Shown here piece after piece: positions 54,109 through 62,470 of a stretch of 64,000 bases of DNA (positions within the stretch are counted from its first letter, which is position 1; every line of letters starts with the position of its first letter). The stretch comes from Catenulispora sp. GP43. Lineage in GTDB: Bacteria > Actinomycetota > Actinomycetes > Streptomycetales > Catenulisporaceae. The notes beneath the pieces were generated by a model. That model did no database searches and had not been told where the DNA came from. It was given only the letters and a program-made list of their open reading frames with translations. The translations under genes and the position numbers were made by a program. Where the stretch lies: positions 1-64,000 of the forward strand of contig NZ_JBGCCT010000025.1 in the NCBI RefSeq assembly GCF_041260665.1, written 5' to 3'.

Positions 54109-55989
54109 CTACTCCAGCGCGAACTTCTGCGCCGCGGTGCCGTTGCAGGTGTAGATCTGCAGCTGCGTGCCGTTGGCGGTGTTGCCGCTCGGGTCGTCGA
54201 GGCAGAGCCCTGATTGCGGGTTCAGCAGCGAACCGTTGCTCTGCTGCTGCCAGACCTGGCCGCCGACGCCGTTGCAGTCGTACAGCTCGACCTTGGTGCC
54301 GACCGCGGTGCCGTTGCCGTCGATGTCCAGGCAGCGGCCCAGGGTCTCCAGCGAGCCGTTGGAGTTGTGGTACCAGTGCTGGTCGACCGCGTACGGCTGG
54401 CAGTCCCACAGCTGGACCAGGGACAGGTTCCCGCCGATGTCGTCGCCGGTGACGTCCACGCACTGGCTGCCGGGGGCGTTGACCGTGCCGCCGCCGTTGA
54501 CCAAGAACGCCTGCGCCGTGGTGCCGTTGCAGGTGTAGATCTGCAGCTGTGTGCCGTTGGCGGTGTTGCCGCTCGGATCGTCGAGGCAGAGCCCTGATTG
54601 CGGGTTCAGCAGCGAACCGTTGCCCTGCTGGATCCACTTCTGGCCGCCGACGCCGTTGCAGTCCCACAGCTCGACCTTCGTGCCGACCGCGGTGCCGTCG
54701 CCGTCGATGTCCAGGCAGCGGCCCAGGGTCTCCAACGAACCGTCGGAGTTGTGCGTCCAGTGCTGGTCGATGGCGCCGGACTGGCAGCTCCACAGGTTCA
54801 CGTGCGTCAGGTCGCCGCCAGAGTCGTCGCCGAGGACGTCCACACACTGCCCGCCGGGCAGGGTGATGGTGCCACCGGAGGCCTGCGGGCTGCCGCCGCT
54901 GTTTCCGCTGTAGCCCTGCGCGACGATGTTCGCCTGCACGGCCGCGTCCGCGGAGTCGCTCGGGACGCCGGCGGTCATCACGCCTTCGAAGAAGGTGCCG
55001 ATCGAGCCGTTGCTGTTGTCACCGCCGGTGCCCAGCACGATGGCGCCCTCCAGCGACATCGGCGTGTAGCCGTTCGGTGGCAGCGAGCCGTTGTACCAGG
55101 TCGTCAGACCCCCGGATTGGGAGTTGCCGCCTTCTATCTCGAAGGTGGTCTGGTTGTTGCTCTTGAGCATCGCCGTGACGAACTGGCTGTTGTTGCCGGT
55201 GTTGGAGGGGTTGGCGCCGGCGCCCTGGTACAGGCCGTTCTCCAGGTCTCCGGTGATCCACGGCCCGCTGCCGGTGCACGGCGAGGCCCAGCAGCTGGTG
55301 CCCAGGTTCACCGCCTCCATGTGGCCGTTGCCGTTGTCGCGGTTGTTGGTCTCGGCGTTGCCGTAGTCGAAGCAGCAGCCGCTGTTGACGTGCGTGCCGC
55401 TGGCGACCATGTACGCGCCCTGCGCCTGGCCGCCGGTCGGGATCGCCGAGGTGCTGTCGTCGCGGTAGCCGACGCCGGGGCCGACGTACACGCCGTAGGC
55501 CTTGTTGCCGTTGACCGTGATGTGCGCGGCGTTGGCGTTCGCGGCGACGTCGGCGTTCGGGTTCGCGCCGCCTCCGCCCTCGATGGTCAGGTTGTTGTGC
55601 TGCGGCGACTGGTCGTAGATGACGGCGATGGTGCAGGCGGTCTGCACGCAGAACACGTCCTGCGCATCAGAGTTCGCATAACCGCCGGCGGAGGTGAGGC
55701 CGATGTTGGTGGTGGCGCCGTCGGAAGCGCGCCGGACCTGGTAGAGCGGCCCGTTGTAGGACGCGTAGAGCGCCCGGACCGTGCTGTGGGCCGCCACGCA
55801 CGGGGTTCCCGCGGAGGCGTAGATGTCGCAGGGCTCTTGCGTGCCCGCGGCCCGGGCCGCGGGCCCGGTGGTCAGGACGCCGAGGAGGAGGACCACGACC
55901 GCGCCGATCGACATCGCGAGGCGATGCCACAGGCGGGGGCCGGGCTCCGCGCTCCGGTCGGCGAGACGGGCAGGTGGAGATGAACGCAT
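54109..55989 (-). CDS. Secreted alpha-L-arabinofuranosidase (GH54) with two CBM13 domains
   Basis: 626-residue exported enzyme. After the signal peptide (AARAAGTQEP near residue 50) comes a GH54/ArfB catalytic domain (about 50-365): PCDIYASAGTPCVAAHSTVR, GPLYQVRRASDGATTNIGLT, DVFCVQTACTIAVIYDQSPQ and the nucleophile region MEAVNLGTSC region with many Cys pairs. GH54 releases arabinose from arabinoxylan or arabinan. Two ricin-type CBM13 trefoils follow (about 375-500 and 505-626), with QxW-type repeats such as DQHWTHN, GQKWIQQ, DQHWYHN and GQVWQQQ; they are almost identical in DNA. ATG 55989 follows AGGGAGC; no signal for the longer frame upstream. Confidence 0.88.
   Translation of the reverse strand: MRSSPPARLADRSAEPGPRLWHRLAMSIGAVVVLLLGVLTTGPAARAAGTQEPCDIYASAGTPCVAAHSTVRALYASYNGPLYQVRRASDGATTNIGLTSAGGYANSDAQDVFCVQTACTIAVIYDQSPQHNNLTIEGGGGANPNADVAANANAAHITVNGNKAYGVYVGPGVGYRDDSTSAIPTGGQAQGAYMVASGTHVNSGCCFDYGNAETNNRDNGNGHMEAVNLGTSCWASPCTGSGPWITGDLENGLYQGAGANPSNTGNNSQFVTAMLKSNNQTTFEIEGGNSQSGGLTTWYNGSLPPNGYTPMSLEGAIVLGTGGDNSNGSIGTFFEGVMTAGVPSDSADAAVQANIVAQGYSGNSGGSPQASGGTITLPGGQCVDVLGDDSGGDLTHVNLWSCQSGAIDQHWTHNSDGSLETLGRCLDIDGDGTAVGTKVELWDCNGVGGQKWIQQGNGSLLNPQSGLCLDDPSGNTANGTQLQIYTCNGTTAQAFLVNGGGTVNAPGSQCVDVTGDDIGGNLSLVQLWDCQPYAVDQHWYHNSNGSLETLGRCLDIDGNGTAVGTKVELYDCNGVGGQVWQQQSNGSLLNPQSGLCLDDPSGNTANGTQLQIYTCNGTAAQKFALE
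54112..54852 (-). repeat. Tandem near-identical CBM13 coding units
   Basis: Two head-to-tail copies of about 375 bp encode the two ricin-type trefoils. Long blocks are identical, such as those encoding SLLNPQSGLCLDDPSGNTAN and SLETLGRCLDIDG, indicating a recent internal duplication. Confidence 0.85.
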
Positions 55990-56305
55990 GGCGATGCTCC
56001 CTGGGGACGGGGATACACGTAGCCTTACAACCGCGCAGTCCGCCATCGGCGCGCGGGCTGGACACCCTGAGGGTGTGGGTCGGCGTCCGAACAGGCACGG
56101 TACGACCGACGTTTCTTTGCGTCAATAAGTGCTCTGTTTTGTAGATCGATGTTCGATCTTTACGAATCCATGGGAAACCAGGACGTTGACGGATGGGCTC
56201 CAGGTTTCCATACTCGGAGGCGACGAACGTTTCGTAAACGTTTCCGGCACCACCTCGCACCTCCCTCCCCACAATCGGTGCACCACCGCTCCCGAGGAGC
56301 GCCCC
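55990..56305. promoter_or_regulatory. Divergent promoter region GH54 / GH64
   Basis: 316 bp without a gene between the GH54 start and the GH64 start; it should hold both promoters. The middle (56110-56230) is AT-richer than average. It contains the inverted repeat annotated at 56226-56242. A further ACGTTTCTTTGCGTC stretch at 56108-56122 resembles the core of that site. Confidence 0.6.
56226..56242. promoter_or_regulatory. AACGTTT-CGT-AAACGTT operator-like inverted repeat
   Basis: Perfect 7-bp arms around a 3-bp centre, 64 bp upstream of the GH64 start. ACGTTT-type cores are common in LacI-family operators, and a LacI gene lies 2.3 kb away. Confidence 0.55.
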
Positions 56306-58000
56306 ATGATGAATCGCAGAAAACTGCTGTCCTCCGCCGTCGCCATCGGCGGCTCAGCGCTGGGCCTTGGCACCGGCGCGCTGGCCTTCCGGGCCTCGGC
56401 GACCACCCCCACCCTGCAGATCGCCCTGCAGAACACCACGACCTCGAACCAGGTCTACGCCTACGTCACCGGCCAGGCGATCGACAACAACAACGCCCTG
56501 ATGTTGCTGGAGTCCGACGGGCACACGGTCTACTACCCGTCCTCCCCCAGTTCGACCGGTACCCCGCTGGGCGCGAACTGCGCGATCGCGCTGGGCGCAC
56601 CGGGCAGCACCACCACCATCACCATCCCGCACATCGCCGGCGGCCGGATCTGGTTCTCCATCGGGTCCCCGCTGACCTTCCTGCTCAACCCGGGTCCCGG
56701 CCTGGTCGAGCCGTCCGTGAGCAACCAGTCGGATCCCAACATCCACATCATGTGGGACTTCTGCGAGTTCACGTACAACGCAGCGCAGATGTTCGCGAAC
56801 ATCAGCTACGTCGACTTCGTCTCGATCCCGATCTCGCTGGCGCTGACCAACGCCTCCGGCGCGACGCAGACCGTCAGCGGCCTGCCGACCAGCGGCCTGG
56901 ACACCGTCTGCGCGAACCTGAAGGCCCAGCACGCCGCGGACGGCGCCGGCTGGGACCAGTTGGTCGTCACCAACGGCGGCGCCAACCTGCGGGCACTGAG
57001 CCCGAACAACGGCATCGTCATCAACAGCTCGCTGTTCTCCGGGTACTACCAGCCCTACGTGGACCAGGTCTGGTCGAAGTACTCGAGCCAGTCGCTGGCC
57101 GTGGACACCCAGGCCTCCTGGGGCACCGTGAACGGCCAGGTCTCCGGCGGGCAGCTGACCTTCCCGGGCCTTGGAAGTTTCGCGCAGCCCTCGGCCGCGG
57201 ACATCTTCAGTTGCAGCACCGGACCGTTCGCCAACACCGCCGGCGCCATGGGCCCGCTGACCGCGCGTATCAGCGCCGCGTTCAATCGCAGCACCCTGCT
57301 GATCGACTCCAGCCAGCCCGACGGCGAGAACCCGGCGAACTACTACCAGAACACGATCACCAACCACTACTCGCGGATCGCGCACGCGGCGAGCCTGGAC
57401 GGCCGCGGCTACGGCTTCCCCTACGACGACGTGGCCCCCAACGGCGGCGCCGACCAGTCCGGCGCCGTGTCCGACGGCAACCCGACGCTGCTGACCGTGG
57501 CCGTCGGCGGCGGCACGGCGACCGGCCCGGGCGGCGGCGGCCCGAGCCAGCCCTCCTCCAGTTCCTCGGCCCCTGGCGGCGGCAGCATCAGCGCCTACTC
57601 CACGATCCAGGCCGCGAGCTACAGCTCGCACAACGGCACGCAGAACGAGACCACCAGCGACAGCGGCGGCGGCCAGGACGTCGGCTGGATCGCCAACGGC
57701 GACTGGCTGGCCTACGCGAACGTCGACTTCGGCAGCGCGGGCGCCACGCAGTTCAAGGCGCGGGTCGCCTCGGGGGCCGGGGCCGGCATCAGCGGCCTGG
57801 TCCAGGTGACGCTGGACAGCCCGACGGCCGCGCCGGTCGGCAGCTTCGCCGTCGGCAACACCGGCGGCTGGCAGACCTGGGAGACGGTGCCGGCCAACAT
57901 CAGCAGGGTCACCGGCGTGCACACCGTCTACCTGACGTTCTCCTCCGGCCAGCCGGCCGACTTCGTGAACGTGCACTGGTTCACCTTCGCTCAGTCCTGA
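56306..58000 (+). CDS. Secreted GH64 beta-1,3-glucanase with CBM6
   Basis: 564-residue exported enzyme. The N-terminus MMNRRKLLSSAVAIGGSALG is a Tat-type signal (RRK). The GH64 domain (about 35-400) is recognised from LQIALQNTTTSNQVYAYVTG, GGRIWFSIGSPLTFLLNPGP, IHIMWDFCEFTYN and GYGFPYDDVAPNG; GH64 enzymes cut beta-1,3-glucan into laminaripentaose. A Gly/Ser/Pro linker leads to a CBM6-like module (about 435-564; IQAASYSSHNGTQNETTSDS, WIANGDWLAYANVDFG, VYLTFSSG). ATG 56306 follows GAGGAG. Together with the GH76 gene 30 bp downstream it suggests degradation of fungal or yeast cell walls. Confidence 0.92.
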   Translation: MMNRRKLLSSAVAIGGSALGLGTGALAFRASATTPTLQIALQNTTTSNQVYAYVTGQAIDNNNALMLLESDGHTVYYPSSPSSTGTPLGANCAIALGAPGSTTTITIPHIAGGRIWFSIGSPLTFLLNPGPGLVEPSVSNQSDPNIHIMWDFCEFTYNAAQMFANISYVDFVSIPISLALTNASGATQTVSGLPTSGLDTVCANLKAQHAADGAGWDQLVVTNGGANLRALSPNNGIVINSSLFSGYYQPYVDQVWSKYSSQSLAVDTQASWGTVNGQVSGGQLTFPGLGSFAQPSAADIFSCSTGPFANTAGAMGPLTARISAAFNRSTLLIDSSQPDGENPANYYQNTITNHYSRIAHAASLDGRGYGFPYDDVAPNGGADQSGAVSDGNPTLLTVAVGGGTATGPGGGGPSQPSSSSSAPGGGSISAYSTIQAASYSSHNGTQNETTSDSGGGQDVGWIANGDWLAYANVDFGSAGATQFKARVASGAGAGISGLVQVTLDSPTAAPVGSFAVGNTGGWQTWETVPANISRVTGVHTVYLTFSSGQPADFVNVHWFTFAQS

Positions 58001-58030
58001 TACCCGCCCCGTACCGGGAGGTGCTTCGTC

Positions 58031-59875
58031 GTGCGCAGGATCCTGATTCTCCTCACCGCCCTGGTCACGGCGCTGGCACCGGTGCTCGGCGTGTCGCCGC
58101 CCCGCGCGAGGGCGGCGACCGCCGTGTGCGCGCTGTACTGCGACACGCGTGATCCGTCGCTGGCCCAGCAGGAGACGTTCCCGACACCGAACGTCTATGT
58201 GAACAACCGCGTGGTCGAGCTGCACGTGGACGACGTCGACGGGATGGCCTGGGCCAGCATCGACAACGGGCAGCTCAACGACTCGGTGTGGATCGACCGG
58301 TCGTGGGACGCCGGCAGCACCTGGGACGGCCTGCTGGGCCAGGCGTGGATCCCGAGCACGTGGACCGGTACCCGGACCCTGATGTACAACATGTACGACC
58401 CGTCCGACCACCGGCGCGCGGTGGTGCGGGCCTGCGGCGACGCCAACGGCGTGGTCTGCACGAACTGGGTCCACCTGCCGGTGTGCGCCGCGCGCTGCGA
58501 CGGCGTCAGCTCCAATGGTTCGGTCGGCAACACCTCGCCGGTCCCCGACACCACCCTGGACGGCCGCGACATCGCCCTGCACGTCGACTCCGGCGGCATG
58601 GCCTGGGCCTCGATCTCCGGCGGCGCGCCCGGCGACGAGATCTGGATGGACCGCTCCTGGGACGCCGGTGCGAGTTGGCCGGACGGGTCCAGTAAGGGGC
58701 GGGTGAGCGTGCCGTCCGGCGCGACCGGGACGCAGACCGTCGAGATCAACATCGACGACCCGCTGGGCCGGTTGGCCGGCGGCGCCGTGCGCGCCTGCGG
58801 CCGCGCCGTGACCGGCGAGAACGGGAGCTGCACAGCGTGGGCGCGCGCCGACGCGGTCCCGACCAGCGCCGCCGCCGACGCCCTGATGTGGTCCTACGAC
58901 CCGTACAACGCGTGGTGGCCGTCGAGCTGGTGGAACTCGGCCGTGGCGCTGACCTCGATGATCGACTACATGCGGACCTCCGGCGACACCTCGCAGGAGT
59001 GGATCGTCGACCGGACGTTCCAGGTGGACAAGGCCGCCTTCCCGGCCGGCGCCCGCAGCTCGGACCCGATCCAGGGCGACTTCATCAGCCAGGCCACGGA
59101 CGACACCGAGTGGTGGGCGATGGCGTGGATCGACGCGTACGACCTGACGGGGAACCAGACGTACCTCGACGAGGCCGTCACGATCATGAACTATGTGAAC
59201 ACCCTGTGGGACACCGGCACCTGCGGCGGCGGCGTGTGGTGGAACACGCAGAAGACCTACAAGAACTCGGTGACCAACGCGCTCTACGTGGACCTGACCG
59301 CCGCACTGCACAACCGCATCCCCGGTGACACGACCTGGCTGGCGCACGCGACCACCGCCTGGACCTGGTTCGAGAACAGCGGTCTGATCAACGGCTCGGG
59401 CCTGGTCAACGACGGCCTGACGAACGCCTGCGCGAACAACGGCCAGACGGTCTGGACGTACAACCAGGGCCTGGCCATCGGCGCGGCGCAGGAGATGTAC
59501 CACGCGACCGGGGACGGCGCGGACCTGACCGAGGCCCGGTACCTGGCCGACTCGGCGGTGCACTCGCCGACGCTGGTGACGAACGGGCTGCTGACGGAGT
59601 CGTGCGACACGCTGAACGCGACGTGCGACGACAACCAGAAGCAGTTCAAGGGGATCTTCATGCGCTTCCTGGGGCAGCTGAACGACGACGGCGCGGTCGG
59701 GGGCGCTTACAGCGGGTTCATCCAGGCGCAGACCGGATCGGTGTGGAACGCCGACCGGGATTCGCTGAACCGGATCGGGGAGCGGTGGTCGGGGCAGGGG
59801 TCGAGTGCGGATCCGAATGTGAGTGATTGGCGTACGCAGGCCAGTGGGTTGGAGGCGCTGGACGCGGGGTTCTGA
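58031..59875 (+). CDS. Secreted GH76 endo-alpha-1,6-mannanase
   Basis: 614-residue exported enzyme. Signal peptide (cleavage near ARA-AT, residue 28). The N-terminal part has two repeats of a beta domain with conserved Cys (CALYCDTRDPSLAQ; CAARCDGV; WIDRSWDAGSTWDG / WMDRSWDAGASWPDG), then the GH76 (alpha/alpha)6 domain (about 280-614) with the catalytic Asp357-Asp358 in QATDDTEWWAMAWIDAYDLT, then GGGVWWNTQKTYKNSVTN and VWTYNQGLAIGAAQEMYHAT. GH76 cuts alpha-1,6-mannan backbones such as yeast mannan. GTG 58031 follows GGGAGG and lies 30 bp after GH64: same operon. Confidence 0.92.
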   Translation: MRRILILLTALVTALAPVLGVSPPRARAATAVCALYCDTRDPSLAQQETFPTPNVYVNNRVVELHVDDVDGMAWASIDNGQLNDSVWIDRSWDAGSTWDGLLGQAWIPSTWTGTRTLMYNMYDPSDHRRAVVRACGDANGVVCTNWVHLPVCAARCDGVSSNGSVGNTSPVPDTTLDGRDIALHVDSGGMAWASISGGAPGDEIWMDRSWDAGASWPDGSSKGRVSVPSGATGTQTVEINIDDPLGRLAGGAVRACGRAVTGENGSCTAWARADAVPTSAAADALMWSYDPYNAWWPSSWWNSAVALTSMIDYMRTSGDTSQEWIVDRTFQVDKAAFPAGARSSDPIQGDFISQATDDTEWWAMAWIDAYDLTGNQTYLDEAVTIMNYVNTLWDTGTCGGGVWWNTQKTYKNSVTNALYVDLTAALHNRIPGDTTWLAHATTAWTWFENSGLINGSGLVNDGLTNACANNGQTVWTYNQGLAIGAAQEMYHATGDGADLTEARYLADSAVHSPTLVTNGLLTESCDTLNATCDDNQKQFKGIFMRFLGQLNDDGAVGGAYSGFIQAQTGSVWNADRDSLNRIGERWSGQGSSADPNVSDWRTQASGLEALDAGF

Positions 59876-59945
59876 GTTCGAAAGGCGGGCCCGGCGCGCC
59901 CCTGGTCGCCGCGCGCCGATCGTGCCGCACCGGTAGGTTGCGCTT

Positions 59946-60683
59946 GTGGAATCGCCCAACAAGCAGGCGCCGGCCGCTCCGAACCTCGCCGCGCTGGATC
60001 GGGTCCTGTGCGACTGCCGGGCGTGTCCGCGGCTGGTGGCGTGGCGGGAGGACGTCGGGCGGGTCAAGCGCAGGTCGTTCGCCGACCAGAGCTACTGGGC
60101 CCGTCCTGTTCCCGGCTTCGGCCCGGCCGATGCGCGCCTGCTGCTCGTCGGGCTCGCGCCGGCAGCTCATGGCGGTAACCGGACCGGGCGCATGTTCACC
60201 GGCGATCGGTCCGGCGACATCCTCGTCGAGGCGTTGCACGCGCTCGGGCTCGCCAACCAGCCGACCTCGGTCTCCGCGTCCGACGGGCTGGAGCTGCTGG
60301 GCGTGCGCTTCACCGCTCCCGTGCACTGCGCGCCGCCGGACAACAAACCGACGCCGGGTGAGCGTGACACCTGCCGGCCCTGGCTGCTGCGGGAGCTGGA
60401 GCTGATGCGGCCGACGGTGCGGGCGATCGTGGTTCTGGGCGCGTTCGGCTGGCAGGCGCTGTTCCCGGCGATCGCCGCGGCGGGCTGCTGGACGGTACCC
60501 AAACCGCGTCCCGCGTTCGGGCACGGCGTGCGCGTCGAGCTCCCCGCCACCGATGACGGCCCGGCCCTGGCGATCCACGGCTGCTACCACGTCAGCCAGC
60601 AGAACACGTTCACCGGACGGCTCACGCCCCAGATGCTGCGCGACGTGATCGGAACCGCCGCTGCCGAGGCCGGCTTGCTTTAG
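59946..60683 (+). CDS. udgB: Uracil-DNA glycosylase, type 5 (UdgB)
   Basis: 245-residue Fe-S cluster DNA repair enzyme that removes uracil and other deaminated bases. The [4Fe-4S] Cys are in [12 protein letters not shown] and [20 protein letters not shown]. Motif A is [20 protein letters not shown], where the polar residue is absent as usual for family 5, and motif B is [16 protein letters not shown] (His kept). GTG 59946 gives the start. It does not belong to the glycosidase operon: 70 bp separate it and product and codon context differ. Confidence 0.93.
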   Translation: MESPNKQAPAAPNLAALDRVLCDCRACPRLVAWREDVGRVKRRSFADQSYWARPVPGFGPADARLLLVGLAPAAHGGNRTGRMFTGDRSGDILVEALHALGLANQPTSVSASDGLELLGVRFTAPVHCAPPDNKPTPGERDTCRPWLLRELELMRPTVRAIVVLGAFGWQALFPAIAAAGCWTVPKPRPAFGHGVRVELPATDDGPALAIHGCYHVSQQNTFTGRLTPQMLRDVIGTAAAEAGLL

Positions 60684-60771
60684 TCGTCCCCTATGCCACC
60701 GCCACTCCCGCAGTCGGGACTGATGTGGCTCACCGCCGGGGATCGGGCTCCGCGACTCAGAATAAAGATTC

Positions 60772-61638
60772 CTAGCCTCGCCGCGGCAGTTGTTCGCGGA
60801 TCGGCGCCACCGGCGGCATCACGAAGTCGCGGCGCAGGTGGTTGCCGCCATCGACGACCAGCGTGTGGCCGGTGAGGAAGGCGGCGAACGGCGAGCACAG
60901 GTAGGTGGCGGCCCAGCCGAGTTCGTGCCGGTGCCCGGTGCGCAAGGCCGGTTGGCGCTGGGCATCGACGTCGGGCTCGGGGCGCAGGGCCTTGAGGTCC
61001 TCGCGCATCTCCTCGTGCGGGAACAGGCCGGGAGCCAGGGCGTTGACCCGGATGCCCTCGGGCGCCCACTCCACGGCCAGGGACTTCGTCAGGTTGCCCA
61101 CGCCGGCCTTGGCCGCCGCCGCGTGCGCCATGCCGGGGCCGCCGGTGAAGGCCTGGGTGGCCAGGATGTTCAGGATCGTGCCGCGGCTTCGGCGGCCGGT
61201 GCAGCGGCGGTGCAGTTCGCGGGAGCACAGGAAGGTGCCGTCGAGCACGATGTCGGTCACGGCGCGCCAGCCGTTCGGGGACAGGTCGGCAGCGGGGACG
61301 GGGAAGTTGGCGGCGGCGTTGTTGACCAGCACCGTCACCGGGCCGAGGGCCTCCTCGACCGCGTCGAACGCGCCGCGGATCGCCTCGGGGTCGCGCACGT
61401 CACACGGGACGCCCACCGCCTCGCCGCCGGCCGAGCGCACCTCGGCGACGCCGCGCTCCCGGTGCGCGGGGTCCCGGCTGGCGATGCCCACGGCGGCGCC
61501 GCAGCGGGCGAACTCGGCGGCCATGGCCCGGCCCAGGCCCGTGCCGCCGCCGGTGATGAACACGGTGACGCCGGCGAACGTCGCGGGCGGCAGCATCGCC
61601 GTGCCGAGCGGCGGCGGTTCGGGCAGGCCGGGATACAT
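60772..61638 (-). CDS. DECR-type short-chain dehydrogenase
   Basis: 288-residue NADPH-dependent reductase similar to 2,4-dienoyl-CoA reductases. The nucleotide-binding motif is FITGGGTGLGRAMAAEFARC; VLVNNAAANFPVPAADLSPN is typical of the subfamily. The usual Tyr of YxxxK is absent (HAAAAKAGV), as in peroxisomal DECR, while the Lys is kept. It would reduce dienoyl-CoA in the breakdown of polyunsaturated fatty acids. ATG 61638 follows AAGGAGTTCGT. It is 15 bp after the LmbE-family gene on the same strand. Confidence 0.85.
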   Translation of the reverse strand: MYPGLPEPPPLGTAMLPPATFAGVTVFITGGGTGLGRAMAAEFARCGAAVGIASRDPAHRERGVAEVRSAGGEAVGVPCDVRDPEAIRGAFDAVEEALGPVTVLVNNAAANFPVPAADLSPNGWRAVTDIVLDGTFLCSRELHRRCTGRRSRGTILNILATQAFTGGPGMAHAAAAKAGVGNLTKSLAVEWAPEGIRVNALAPGLFPHEEMREDLKALRPEPDVDAQRQPALRTGHRHELGWAATYLCSPFAAFLTGHTLVVDGGNHLRRDFVMPPVAPIREQLPRRG

Positions 61639-61653
61639 ACGAACTCCTTGTAG

Positions 61654-62406
61654 TCAGCGCCGCCGCTCGACGTACCACTCACGGCGGCCGACCGAGGCCG
61701 CGAACAGCGGCGTCGGCAAACGGATGAGGATGCGATGGAACAGGCCGCCGCGGTTCTTGCCGAGCTGGGTGTGGTGTTCGGCCAGCGCCGCCTGCTTCAC
61801 CCCGGCGTAGCGGCGGATGTCGTACCGGTGCGTGATGGCCGCGCGCGGGCTGCCGAACCAGCTCGGGTCCGAGAAGTCGTAGCGCCGCAGGATCCGCACC
61901 GCCTGCAGCGCCTTGCCCAGCCGCACCGCCGGCTCGCGCGGCACGGTCGCCTCCAGCACCCGCACGCCGGTCAGCTCGGCGGCGCGCGCCCCGACCTCGT
62001 GGACGCGGACGTGGTCGCGGTGCCCGTAGCCGCCGGCCGCGTCGTAGCTGAGCAGCAGGTCGGCGTGCTCCTCGGCGATGACGGCGGCCAGCCTCCCCGC
62101 CGCCTCGTCGATCGGCGCCCGCATGAAGCGCGGCCGGTCCGGCGGATCGGGGAACAGCAGCGCGCCGTGGCCGCTGTCGGCGTAGCCGAGGTGGTGCACG
62201 CGCGCCACGCCGAGCACCCGCGCACTGGCCCGCAGCTCGTCGAGCCGCACCAGGGCGCCGGGCTCGCGGGCGTCGCCCATCGCGCCGTCGCAGGCCACGA
62301 CGATCACGGTGCGGTGGCCCTCGGCGGCCAGCCGGGCCAGGGTGCCGCCGGTGAGCAGGACCTCGTCGTCGGGGTGGGCATGGAAGGCGATGACGGTCTT
62401 GGGCAT
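61654..62406 (-). CDS. LmbE/PIG-L family deacetylase
   Basis: 250-residue Zn-dependent de-N-acetylase of the GlcNAc-PI deacetylase/MshB family. The metal and catalytic motif HPDDE is in TVIAFHAHPDDEVLLTGGTL (near residue 12) and a distal HxxH is in GGYGHRDHVRVHEVG. Substrates include GlcNAc-inositol, lincomycin and teicoplanin intermediates. ATG 62406 gives the family N-terminus but has no ribosome-binding site; an ATG at 62478 has GGAGG ten bases upstream, overlaps the upstream gene by 8 bp and would add 24 Pro/Arg-rich residues. A context clue to the substrate is not visible. Confidence 0.83.
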   Translation of the reverse strand: MPKTVIAFHAHPDDEVLLTGGTLARLAAEGHRTVIVVACDGAMGDAREPGALVRLDELRASARVLGVARVHHLGYADSGHGALLFPDPPDRPRFMRAPIDEAAGRLAAVIAEEHADLLLSYDAAGGYGHRDHVRVHEVGARAAELTGVRVLEATVPREPAVRLGKALQAVRILRRYDFSDPSWFGSPRAAITHRYDIRRYAGVKQAALAEHHTQLGKNRGGLFHRILIRLPTPLFAASVGRREWYVERRR

Positions 62407-62470
62407 GCTGGGAGGACGCCGCTCGGGCGGGCGGCGGTTGCCAGGCGGATCACCCGGACGCGGGCCCCGC

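Noticed and set aside
56354-60067. 1237-residue open frame antisense to GH64 and GH76
   Set aside because: Composition (Arg, Gly, Val, His, Asp rich) is that of an antisense shadow in high-GC DNA; the plus-strand genes have clear domains and signals.
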